From Gammaproteobacteria bacterium (GTDB lineage Bacteria > Pseudomonadota > Gammaproteobacteria > Woeseiales > Woeseiaceae): DNA of 31,389 nt. How positions within the stretch are numbered: the stretch's first letter is position 1; the number at the start of each line of letters is the position of its first letter. Below, one piece after another: positions 18,386-25,235 of this stretch. Both the position numbers and the translations under genes were made by a program. Under the pieces are notes generated by a model, which searched no databases, had not been told where the DNA came from, and saw nothing but the letters and a program-made list of their open reading frames with translations. Location: the NCBI GenBank assembly GCA_002685275.1, contig NYWX01000065.1:1-31389 (forward strand), written 5' to 3'.

Positions 18386-18566
18386 TAAATTTATTCCCTC
18401 GAGATTATCAGTATAGTCAGCTATTCTAGGTTGCTCTAAATATTGTAATCTTATTTAATAGCCATCTCTTTAATTTTTTTATAATCATAACTAGATTAAA
18501 TAATTCATGTTAAATCTTATTCTAGAACAAATTAGAAATTTTTTTTAAAAAGAGGTAAATTTCATT

Positions 18567-19481
18567 GTGATGTATGTAACTCAAAACGTACGCGGCATTA
18601 TCTTTTTTTTAGGTCTGACTTTAAATACTGTTTTTTGGTTTATACCAATTACCATACTAGCTTTAATTAAAATACTTCTACCAATATTAATTGTAAAACG
18701 CACTACCGCAAAAATTTTAACAAAAATAGGTGAAAATTGGATAAGTGTTAATAGTCTACTTATAAAATATGCCAGTGCAGTAAATATTGATTGTAACGGT
18801 AATGAATCATTGAAGCCTGATGGCTGGTATTTCGTAATGGCTAATCATCAAACTTGGGTTGATATACTTATATTACAAATGATTTTTAATCGGAAAATTC
18901 CTTTTTTAAAATTTTTTATTAAACAAGAATTGAAGTGGTTTCCATTATTGGGAATTGCTTTTTGGGCCTTGGATATGCCTTTTATGAAACGTTTCTCACC
19001 TTCATATTTATCTAAGAATCCACATATGAAGGGCAAAGACCTTGAAATGACTAAACAGGCTTGTAGTAGGTTTTCTGATGATCCTACCTCTGTTGTAAAT
19101 TTTCTAGAAGGAACTCGGTTTTCAAAATTAAAACACACAAGTAAAAAATCACCCTATAAAAATTTATTACAACCTAAAGCGGGGGGGCTTGCAATTACTT
19201 TGGCTTCAATGGGCAGCCTTTTTAATAGCCTTGTTGATGTAACAATCGTATATACAACAAGTACTATTAGCTTTTGGGATCTTTGTTGTGGTCGTAAAAT
19301 TCACGTCATAGTTAATATTCAAGAAAGAGCGCCTGAAGGTTGGCTTACAAATAATAATTATGCAAATGATCGAACATTTAGAAAAAATTTACACTTATGG
19401 TTAGGTAATGTTTGGAGAGAAAAAGATATGAATATGGAAAAAATATCAAAACATTATAAAGACAAATACAATAATTTCTAA
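18567..19481 (+). CDS. 1-acyl-sn-glycerol-3-phosphate acyltransferase-like protein, YihG type
   Basis: A membrane-bound acyltransferase of the PlsC superfamily. The N-terminal 50 residues hold hydrophobic segments (GIIFFLGLTLNTVFWFIPIT). The H(X)4D catalytic motif is NHQTWVDI (about residues 93-100). The glycerophosphate-binding motif is FLEGTRFS (about 178-185), and the block LQPKAGGLAITLASM is typical of the YihG/LPLAT subgroup of about 300 residues. It may make phosphatidic acid or remodel lysophospholipids; the acyl specificity cannot be read. The GTG at 18567 lies 10 bp after an AGAGGT site, and the next codon is ATG (18570), so either could be used. Confidence 0.88.
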   Translation: MMYVTQNVRGIIFFLGLTLNTVFWFIPITILALIKILLPILIVKRTTAKILTKIGENWISVNSLLIKYASAVNIDCNGNESLKPDGWYFVMANHQTWVDILILQMIFNRKIPFLKFFIKQELKWFPLLGIAFWALDMPFMKRFSPSYLSKNPHMKGKDLEMTKQACSRFSDDPTSVVNFLEGTRFSKLKHTSKKSPYKNLLQPKAGGLAITLASMGSLFNSLVDVTIVYTTSTISFWDLCCGRKIHVIVNIQERAPEGWLTNNNYANDRTFRKNLHLWLGNVWREKDMNMEKISKHYKDKYNNF

Positions 19482-19557
19482 TCTTTTAAAATCAGATTAT
19501 TAACAAGTTCCTTATAAAATACTGATACTTAAATTTTAAATAATTTAGAAGATTTTA

Positions 19558-19824
19558 ATGATTAATAAAAGTTACAGTGTATATATTCTGCAATGCAGTG
19601 ATAGATCTTATTATACTGGCATTTCTACTGATGTTAATCGACGCATAAGAGAGCACGAAAAAGGTAATCGTGGTGCAAAATATCTCAAAGGTCGAGGTCC
19701 ATTACAATTAGTTTTTAGTAAGATTGTAGGTAACAGATCTGAAGCTTTGAATCTTGAATTATTAATCAAAAAGCTTAGCCATAAAGAAAAGAAATTATTA
19801 ATTAATGGCATGTTAACTTTATAA
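19558..19824 (+). CDS. GIY-YIG nuclease superfamily protein, YhbQ/UPF0213 family
   Basis: An 88-residue single-domain GIY-YIG protein. The GIY and YIG positions read VYIL and YYTGIS near residues 8-22. The catalytic-type Arg lies in NRRIREHEKG, and the Glu in EALNLELLIKKLS. Length and motifs match E. coli YhbQ, whose relatives act on branched DNA or damaged nucleic acid; the exact role is uncertain. An AGAAG sequence just upstream of ATG 19558 can serve as ribosome site. It lies 76 bp after the acyltransferase gene and converges on the ABC ATPase gene. Confidence 0.92.
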   Translation: MINKSYSVYILQCSDRSYYTGISTDVNRRIREHEKGNRGAKYLKGRGPLQLVFSKIVGNRSEALNLELLIKKLSHKEKKLLINGMLTL

Positions 19825-19855
19825 ATTTTCCTCAGTTTAAATTTTGATATTCAAA

Positions 19856-20656
19856 TTAGCCAGGATATGCTAAATAATAACCATTAATGTTAGTAACCCT
19901 AATTGATGTTTCATAAATTTTACTCAACAGATTATCCGTTAAAATTTTTTCTTTTTTGTCATCAGCGACAATAGATCCATTTTTAAGTAGGATGATTCTA
20001 TTTATTTCAGGCGGTATTTCATTTAAATGATGAGATACGATAACAATATTATGACCAGATTGAATAAGATTGCGAATTCGATTTAGATAGTCAAAGCAAG
20101 CTGATAAATCAAGACCAGAGGTTGGTTCGTCAAAAATTAGCGTGTCTGGGTTATGAACTAGAGCTCGTGCAAGGATGCACCGTCTCTGTTGTCCAGTGGA
20201 CATATTATTAAGTGGTATATTTTTTAAACTTTCAATACCGAGTTCATGAAGTTTCTTTTCGGCCAAATTGATTTGTTTATTTGTTATGTGTCCAGAGATA
20301 TTACCGTGTATACCAATACTAGAGTAAAATCCTGAAATAGCTACTTCAAGCCCAGTTGAATGTTTGGAATAGCTTTGATGTAAATCGTTAGATACAACAC
20401 CTATATTTTTTCTTAAATTCCACACATTCCAATTATCTTGACCAAGAATCCGGATATATGAACCAGGTCCCAATTCTGGATAGATTTCTCGGTTAATAGT
20501 CTTTAAAAGGGTAGTTTTTCCTGATCCATTTGGACCTAATATAGCTACACATTCATTTTTTTTTATATTAAGACTAAGATTTTTAAAAACACAAGTTGAT
20601 CCTCGCCAAAGGTTTGCATTATTAATTTCTAAGAGATCACATTTGGGCATAAACAT
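19856..20656 (-). CDS. ABC transporter ATP-binding protein without a permease gene
   Basis: A single 266-residue ATPase domain: Walker A GPNGSGKTTLL (about 42-52), an unusual signature MSTGQQRRCILARAL in place of LSGGQ, Walker B TLIFDEPTSGLDL and the H-loop IVSHHLNEIPPEI. The text around these motifs, including FGQDNW-type and EVAISGFYSSIGI segments, resembles the YlmA/ModF-like lone ATPases. These may not drive transport at all. Nothing adjacent encodes a permease or binding protein. The start is ATG 20656, or ATG 20650 two codons later; neither has a ribosome site. Confidence 0.86.
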   Translation of the reverse strand: MFMPKCDLLEINNANLWRGSTCVFKNLSLNIKKNECVAILGPNGSGKTTLLKTINREIYPELGPGSYIRILGQDNWNVWNLRKNIGVVSNDLHQSYSKHSTGLEVAISGFYSSIGIHGNISGHITNKQINLAEKKLHELGIESLKNIPLNNMSTGQQRRCILARALVHNPDTLIFDEPTSGLDLSACFDYLNRIRNLIQSGHNIVIVSHHLNEIPPEINRIILLKNGSIVADDKKEKILTDNLLSKIYETSIRVTNINGYYLAYPG

Positions 20657-20823
20657 TAAATATAATTTAATTAATTAAAGTGTGCATCTATATGGTAAAT
20701 AATTATCATTTATCTTTAAAATCCAACTAAAGATGCTATGTGAATAGTTAAAAAATGTACAATGATTGTTTTTTTGTTATGTGATTTTGTTAATCTTGTT
20801 TCCAGTACTTTGGAGTTTTCACT

Positions 20824-20976
20824 TTGAATGAAGAGTTACTTTACCTTTTGATCTTTTTTATTTTCGTGATTGCTTACACTTTTGGAAAGATAATTTCTTA
20901 TATTCGAAAAAGCGAGCTCCAATGGAAACACGTCGATAAAACAAAATTAAAAAGATGGGATAATGATAAAGATTAA
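20824..20976 (+). CDS. Predicted 50-residue single-span membrane protein
   Basis: A short frame starting at TTG 20824 with a good ribosome site (TGGAG at 20811-20815, 8 bp spacing). Residues 4-20 (ELLYLLIFFIFVIAYTF) form a hydrophobic span, followed by a basic, hydrophilic tail with SYIRKSELQWKH and a DND-KD end. The positive residues after the span suggest an N-out/C-in orientation. I do not recognise a family. Its 3' end comes within 9 bp of the poly-A side of the minus-strand terminator, so read-through would run antisense to the structured RNA at 20985-21159. Confidence 0.55.
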   Translation: MNEELLYLLIFFIFVIAYTFGKIISYIRKSELQWKHVDKTKLKRWDNDKD

Positions 20977-20984
20977 TTTTTATC

Positions 20985-21019
20985 AAAAAAAAAGGCGCTA
21001 GAGGTATTCTCTAACGCCT
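20985..21019 (-). terminator. Intrinsic terminator of the sigma-54-controlled small transcript
   Basis: Read on the minus strand, an 11 bp stem with one mismatch (AGGCGTTAGAG, loop AATAC, CTCTAGCGCCT; 21019-20993) is followed by nine T (20993-20985). This is the clearest Rho-independent terminator in the window. On the plus strand there is no T run after the stem, so it serves the minus strand only. Confidence 0.88.
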
Positions 21020-21159
21020 AATAACGGCAGGGGGTTGCCGCTGGACCAAAAAGGTCCATAAATTCACCAAGTAATACTTAGTGAGTTTCGGGGTAATAGC
21101 CAAATAGCAAAGGGGGGAGAGAGATTTGGCATATTAATTCCCGATGGGGTTTTAAACAT
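20985..21159 (-). ncRNA. Candidate structured small RNA / 3' UTR with C-rich hairpin loops
   Basis: Between the stop codon of the 45-residue peptide and its terminator, the minus strand can form four more hairpins in series. H1: GCCAAAT (21130-21124) with ATTTGGC (21105-21099), loop CTCTCTCCCCCCTTTGCT. H2: AACTCAC with GTGAATT (21087-21061), with an inner stem. H3: TGGACC-TTTTT-GGTCCA (21058-21042), perfect. H4: CGGCA-ACCCCC-TGCCG (21040-21025), perfect. Two of the loops expose C runs, as in small RNAs that pair with G-rich ribosome sites. No coding frame accounts for this region. With the peptide gene it would form a transcript of about 350 nt from a sigma-54 promoter. It could act as part of that mRNA or be processed out. 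I recognise no Rfam family. Confidence 0.65.
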
Positions 21160-21297
21160 TTAATTTTGAAGAACGGTATAAATTTCCACAGTACCAATAT
21201 CGCTACCTAAAGCTGTGTTAGCTGCTGCTGATACACCTACAATAATTACTAGTGCTCCAAAAAGAACAAGACCGTTTTCAAAATACTTACTTTTCAT
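21160..21297 (-). CDS. Predicted 45-residue membrane micropeptide under a sigma-54 promoter
   Basis: ATG 21297 lies 7 bp after a TAGGA ribosome site and opens a 45-codon frame ending at TAA 21162-21160. The N-terminus is MKSKYFENG. Residues about 9-30 (GLVLFGALVIIVGVSAAANTAL) form one hydrophobic span that could also act as an uncleaved or late-cleaved signal. A short acidic-polar tail follows (GSDIGTVEIYTVLQN). The start, ribosome site, promoter and terminator are all in register, which makes it more credible than a random short frame. I recognise no family. It is transcribed away from the sigma-54 activator gene, and its mRNA continues into the hairpin region. Confidence 0.7.
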   Translation of the reverse strand: MKSKYFENGLVLFGALVIIVGVSAAANTALGSDIGTVEIYTVLQN

Positions 21298-21347
21298 GAC
21301 AATTTCCTAGATTCATCGAATAACATTTATAAATACAATATCTATAT

Positions 21348-21364
21348 TGCATAAGGTGTGCCAA
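21348..21364 (-). promoter_or_regulatory. Sigma-54 (-24/-12) promoter of the micropeptide/RNA unit
   Basis: The minus strand reads TTGGCACACCTTATGCA from 21364 to 21348. The -24 element TGGCAC is perfect. The -12 element is ATGCA against the consensus TTGCA, and the GG-to-GC spacing is exactly the required 12 bp. Transcription should start near 21337-21339, which gives a 5' UTR of about 40 nt. Confidence 0.85.
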
Positions 21365-21382
21365 CTTTAAAAAATATAATTT

Positions 21383-21395
21383 AAACAAGTACTTA
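21383..21395 (+). promoter_or_regulatory. Possible IHF site between operator and sigma-54 promoter
   Basis: AAACAAGTACTTA matches the IHF consensus WATCAANNNNTTR at every fixed position but one. It lies between the upstream operator repeats and the -24/-12 promoter, where IHF usually bends DNA for sigma-54 activators. The AT-rich setting makes chance matches fairly likely. Confidence 0.4.
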
Positions 21396-21410
21396 GATAA
21401 AAAAAGAGGA

Positions 21411-21462
21411 TTACGTTATTCCGTAAATAACGAAAAACCGTAATATTATTTACGAAATTACG
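21411..21462. promoter_or_regulatory. Upstream activating sequence with repeated CGTAA/TTACG half-sites
   Basis: Five half-sites occur in 52 bp: TTACG at 21411 and CGTAA at 21422 (inverted, six-base centre), CGTAA at 21439 and TTACG at 21450 (inverted, six-base centre), and TTACG at 21458. Each pair is spaced 11 bp, one helix turn. A further perfect dyad, CGTTATT-CCGTA-AATAACG, covers 21414-21432. The cluster centres about 95 bp upstream of the predicted sigma-54 start and just upstream of the activator gene. It could therefore serve both activation of the small unit and autoregulation. Confidence 0.7.
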
Positions 21463-21483
21463 CAAATTTTATGAAAAATGTTA

Positions 21484-21489
21484 TATAAT
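21484..21489 (+). promoter_or_regulatory. Possible sigma-70 -10 box for a leaderless activator mRNA
   Basis: A perfect TATAAT lies 6 bp before ATG 21496. A transcript initiated about 7 bp after it would start at or next to that ATG. No ribosome site precedes it, which fits a leaderless mRNA. The -35 region is poor and overlaps the last TTACG half-site. Confidence 0.4.
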
Positions 21490-21495
21490 GCTTGC

Positions 21496-23298
21496 ATGAC
21501 TACTCAAAATGATTATCAATGGTTATTTAGGAAATCACCGTCAATGGCAACTTCCATAGCTGAAGATGGTGTTTATTTAGATGTTAATGACTTTATGCTC
21601 AATAGATTAGGTTATGAGCGCGAAGAAATGGTTGGTCGGACCCCAGAAGACTTTACAACTAAAGAAAGTGCTGTACGCATAAGGGATGAATTAAAGCCTG
21701 CATTAAGACGAACTGGTAAGTTAGAAAACAAACCTATCAGTTTTGTTACAAAATCTGGGGATGTAGTGGATTGCACTTCTAATGCTATTGTTGAGTTTGA
21801 TCAAAAAGGCGAATACCTTAGGACAGTCGCAATGTATGCTGAAGTTTCTGATCAAGCAAAAGCAAATTTTAAATATCGTACACTTTATCGCGCTACACCA
21901 GCAATGCTCCACACTGTAAATGGCGATGGTTTAATTGTAACAGTTACTGATCACTGGCTTCAAAAACTTGGTTTTCGAAGAGATGAGGTAATTGGACGAC
22001 CAATAACGGATTTCTTTTCCACTCGTGATAGTGAATATTATGCTGACGGTCGATTAAGTGAGCTTATAAGTAATGGTGATTTCAATAATCTTGAACGTCA
22101 AATGATTACAAAAGATGGTGTTATTCTTGACTTAGTGATGTCAGCAATATCACACCGCGATGAAAACGGCAATGTAGATCGAATGCTTGTTGCCTCAAAA
22201 GATGTAACTGAACGGCGAAAAGCTGAAAGAGAATTACGAGAGACTCTTGACGAAAATAAACGTCTCCACAAAGAGCTAGAGCAGGAGCGTGATTATCTTC
22301 GTGAAGAAGTGAATGTTGCTATGAACTTTGGGCGTATTGTTGGTACAAGCTCTACTTTACGTCAGATGATGAAAAGAGTAGAAGCGGTCTCAGAAACCCC
22401 AGCTAATGTATTAATTCAAGGTGAGTCCGGTGTTGGCAAAGAACTAGTTGCACATGCTATTCATGTTCAAAGTTCTCGTGCCAATGGTCCTTTGGTTAAA
22501 GTGAATTGTGCTTCAATTCCAAAAGAATTATTTGAAAGTGAATTTTTTGGTCATTTGAAAGGCGCCTTCACTGGCGCTCACCGTGATCGTATAGGACGAT
22601 TTCATTTGGCCGATGGCGGTAGTATTTTTTTGGATGAAGTTAGTGAAATCCCTATGGAGCTTCAGGGCAAGTTATTAAGAGTTCTTCAGGAAAGTGAATT
22701 TGAAAGAGTTGGTGATGATGTTACTCGTAGTGTTGATGTTCGTGTAATAGCAGCAACAAATAGAGATTTAAAAAAATCCATTATTGATGGTGAATTCCGT
22801 GAAGATCTATTTTATCGACTAAGCGTATTTCCAATCGATGTTCCGCCTCTAAGAGACCGCGGCGATGATATTCTTCAGTTGGCCCAGCATTTTCTTGAGC
22901 AGACTTGCTTAGACTTTAGTCGAGATGTGCTTACACTGACACAAGCGCAAGCAGTTAATTTAAGATCTTATGATTGGCCAGGAAATGTGCGTGAACTAAA
23001 GAACGTTATTGAACGTGCGGTCATACTTTCAACAGGTAAGGTGCTCCGCCTTGATTTATCTATGCCTGAACTAAAAACTGACATTTATGCAGTTAAAAAA
23101 GCAGATGATTTTAAAAGTGAAGTTATGAGCGAAAATCAAATGAAAGATTTCCAAAGAAAAAATCTTAAAAGAGCTCTTCAGCTTACAAATTGGAAAGTAT
23201 CTGGAGCTGGTGGAGCAGCCGAACTTCTTGGTATTCGTCCTACAACGCTTGCTGACAGAATAAAAGCGTTTAAATTTAAAAAGCCAACTTCTAAATGA
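21496..23298 (+). CDS. Sigma-54-dependent transcriptional activator with two PAS domains
   Basis: An enhancer-binding protein. Two PAS folds (residues about 10-125 and 130-245 counted from the upstream ATG 21478) are followed by a coiled coil (RELRETLDENKRLHKELEQERDYL written in two parts: RELRETLDENKR, LHKELEQERDYL), an AAA+ domain and a Fis-type helix-turn-helix (about 560-597, LQLTNWKVSGAGGAAELLGI). Walker A is GESGVGKE (315-322), the sigma-54 contact loop GAFTGA (362-367), and Walker B GGSIFLDE (380-387). There is no receiver domain, so control is probably through ligand, redox or partner sensing by PAS. The start could be 21478 or 21496; neither has a ribosome site, and 21496 is favoured by the TATAAT before it. 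The gene is divergent from a sigma-54 promoter with operator repeats between, and its end overlaps the next gene by ATGA. The signal is unknown. Confidence 0.93.
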   Translation: MTTQNDYQWLFRKSPSMATSIAEDGVYLDVNDFMLNRLGYEREEMVGRTPEDFTTKESAVRIRDELKPALRRTGKLENKPISFVTKSGDVVDCTSNAIVEFDQKGEYLRTVAMYAEVSDQAKANFKYRTLYRATPAMLHTVNGDGLIVTVTDHWLQKLGFRRDEVIGRPITDFFSTRDSEYYADGRLSELISNGDFNNLERQMITKDGVILDLVMSAISHRDENGNVDRMLVASKDVTERRKAERELRETLDENKRLHKELEQERDYLREEVNVAMNFGRIVGTSSTLRQMMKRVEAVSETPANVLIQGESGVGKELVAHAIHVQSSRANGPLVKVNCASIPKELFESEFFGHLKGAFTGAHRDRIGRFHLADGGSIFLDEVSEIPMELQGKLLRVLQESEFERVGDDVTRSVDVRVIAATNRDLKKSIIDGEFREDLFYRLSVFPIDVPPLRDRGDDILQLAQHFLEQTCLDFSRDVLTLTQAQAVNLRSYDWPGNVRELKNVIERAVILSTGKVLRLDLSMPELKTDIYAVKKADDFKSEVMSENQMKDFQRKNLKRALQLTNWKVSGAGGAAELLGIRPTTLADRIKAFKFKKPTSK

Positions 23299-23984
23299 GA
23301 AAAATTATACGTTGGATTATTTATTTTACTACTTTCATTTTTCTGGCTGTAAGTCTTTATTATTTGCCATTTGATAGCTTAATTAATTACTTAGCAATAA
23401 TAGTTGAAAAGTATCCAACGGCGAGTCCATTAATGTATGTTCTCTTGGTAATAGTTGGAATTATTTTATTTTTACCAGGTTCAATTGCGATGATGGTAAG
23501 TGGTTTTTTATTTGGTTTTTCACAGGGAGTTTTGTTTGCGGTTATTGGTATTTCTCTTGGTTCACAAGCTGCATTTGAAAGTGGCAGAAGGATAGCAAGA
23601 CCTTGGGTAAAGAAAAAAATAGCAGCCAGTGAACGGATACAAGCAATTGAGTTGGCACTCCAAGAAAAAGCTTTCGTAATCATAGCTCTAACAAGATTAT
23701 CATTAATTATTCCATTTAATATTTTAAATTACATTTATGGCGCGTCCCCAGTAAAATCTAGTATTCACTTTATTGCTACTATTATTGGTATGTTGCCTGC
23801 TATAACTTTGTATGTTTATCTTGGTACTTTTGCTAGAGATATTAATCAAATTTTATCTAAAGAAGCCCCGTCATCGGACTTAGGTGATTGGGTAATTTTT
23901 GCAGGAATTATTCTTATAATAATCACCACTTGGGTAATCCATAAAGCAGCTTCAAAAGCATTAGAGAAACATGTTAGTGATTAA
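23295..23984 (+). CDS. TVP38/TMEM64 (VTT domain) family membrane protein
   Basis: A 229-residue inner-membrane protein with about five hydrophobic segments. The VTT/DedA-like signature is present: ILFLPGSIAMMVSGFLFGFSQG (as ILFLPGSIAMM and SGFLFGFSQG, about residues 56-77), LGSQAAFESGR, and later ALTRLSLIIPFNILNYIYGAS. It ends in a C-terminal span. Family members are proposed lipid scramblases or undecaprenyl-phosphate/small-molecule transport factors; a specific role is not established for this branch. The ATG overlaps the stop of the sigma-54 activator gene (ATGA), so it should be cotranscribed and translationally coupled. Its membrane function may thus connect to the signal sensed by the activator. 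Confidence 0.9.
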   Translation: MRKIIRWIIYFTTFIFLAVSLYYLPFDSLINYLAIIVEKYPTASPLMYVLLVIVGIILFLPGSIAMMVSGFLFGFSQGVLFAVIGISLGSQAAFESGRRIARPWVKKKIAASERIQAIELALQEKAFVIIALTRLSLIIPFNILNYIYGASPVKSSIHFIATIIGMLPAITLYVYLGTFARDINQILSKEAPSSDLGDWVIFAGIILIIITTWVIHKAASKALEKHVSD

Positions 23985-24042
23985 AAAATAGTTTTTTTAA
24001 TTGGGATAATATCTTTATCATCATTGAATAATGAGGGCAAAA

Positions 24043-25203
24043 ATGACTTTCAAAACTAATTTATCGCGTAGATCATTTTTATCTGCAAGTTCGATAGTAG
24101 CTAGCGCTAGTTTAATGGCTATGCCAAATTTAACTTTTGGTAAATCAATAAAATTAGCAAATACTGCTTCTATTTTTGGTCCACCACCTAATATTGCAAA
24201 ACTAAATGCTAATGAGAATCCTTATGGACCTAGCCCAAAAGCTATTGCTGCAATGACTAAAGCAATCAACAAAGGGGCGTATTATGTCAATGAGACTGCT
24301 GAGTTTTTGAAAACAATGATTGCTGAAAAACACGGCTTGACAAAAGACCATGTTCTCTTAAGTTCTGGTTCAAGTAGTGCTCTGACAAGTTTGGCCATGA
24401 TGGTTTCAAAAGAAGGATCAATTTTAGGTTCTGACTTATTTTGGGATGCCACGTCTAAAATGGGGACAAGACATAGCAAATATGGAATAAAACGAATTCC
24501 CAAAACTAACGATCTTTCAGTTGATTTGGAAGCAATGTATTCGTCTGTTGACGAAAGCATTGCTCTAGTACAAATTTGTAATCCAAATAATCCTACTGGT
24601 TCTACCATATCTCCTAATAATTTAAAAAATTTTTGTAAAAAAATTTCAACAAAAACTATGGTGCTAATAGATGAAGCTTATAATGAAGTAACTGATGCGC
24701 CAGAAGAAAATAGCATGATTCCTTTAGTTAAAGCTGGATATAATGTAGTTGTTACTAGAACTTTTTCTAAGATCTATGGATTAGCGGGTATGCGAGTGGG
24801 CTACATGATTGCTTCACCGGAAACCATAGAATCAATATCTACATTTGGCCAGAATCATTTTTATGCACTAAATCAAGCTGGAATTGCAGCCGCAATTGCG
24901 AGCTACAATGACCGCGAATTTTTAGCTTATTCTAAGTCAAAAATCATAGAAGCAAGAGAAATGATTACAGACGCAGTTGAAGCAAATGGGCTTTGTGTAT
25001 TGCCATCTCAAACAAGTTTTTTATTTGTAAATTTAGGCGATATTAATGCTGAAGAATTTCGTCAAAAGATGGCTCAAGAGAATATTTTGATAAGAGGGAT
25101 ATATCAAGATTACAATCATTGGTCTCGAGTGAGTGTCGGTACATTACGAGATATAAAAAAATATATTGCAGCGTTACCAAAGGTATTAGATTCTTTAAGC
25201 TAG
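24043..25203 (+). CDS. Tat-exported PLP aminotransferase, HisC-like
   Basis: A class I/II aminotransferase of the histidinol-phosphate aminotransferase type carrying a twin-arginine signal (LSRRSFLSASSIVASASLMA). It should therefore fold with PLP in the cytoplasm and be exported to the periplasm. The body has NENPYGPSPKAI, GSSSALTSLA, NPNNPTGS (cofactor-binding Asn), LIDEAYNEV and the PLP Lys in RTFSKIYGLAGMRVGY. GAG GGC before ATG 24043 forms a ribosome site (GAGGG, 24033-24037). The in-frame ATG at 24031 lacks one, so the protein is 386 residues. A cytosolic biosynthetic HisC would not have this signal; the substrate is unknown. A small membrane protein gene follows 32 bp later and is probably in the same operon. 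Confidence 0.88.
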   Translation: MTFKTNLSRRSFLSASSIVASASLMAMPNLTFGKSIKLANTASIFGPPPNIAKLNANENPYGPSPKAIAAMTKAINKGAYYVNETAEFLKTMIAEKHGLTKDHVLLSSGSSSALTSLAMMVSKEGSILGSDLFWDATSKMGTRHSKYGIKRIPKTNDLSVDLEAMYSSVDESIALVQICNPNNPTGSTISPNNLKNFCKKISTKTMVLIDEAYNEVTDAPEENSMIPLVKAGYNVVVTRTFSKIYGLAGMRVGYMIASPETIESISTFGQNHFYALNQAGIAAAIASYNDREFLAYSKSKIIEAREMITDAVEANGLCVLPSQTSFLFVNLGDINAEEFRQKMAQENILIRGIYQDYNHWSRVSVGTLRDIKKYIAALPKVLDSLS

Positions 25204-25235
25204 CAATTGCCTCTTATCAATCAGGGAGATGAACA

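Noticed and set aside
8181..20656. The YtrA-type regulator as the controller of the ABC ATPase at 19856-20656.
   Set aside because: They are more than 11 kb apart, and no copy of the 8085-8108 palindrome was seen upstream of the ATPase gene.
20700..20720. A Fur-box-like AATAATTATCATTTATC upstream of the ABC ATPase.
   Set aside because: The match is mostly A/T, there is no iron-uptake gene nearby, and the ATPase itself lacks transport partners.
20824..20976. The 50-residue membrane protein as a phage-shock PspB next to a PspF-like sigma-54 activator.
   Set aside because: It lacks the length and the coiled-coil tail of PspB, no pspA or pspC is present, and the activator has two PAS domains that PspF does not have.
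24043..25203. Naming the exported aminotransferase hisC.
   Set aside because: The twin-arginine signal and the absence of histidine genes make a cytosolic histidine-biosynthetic role unlikely.
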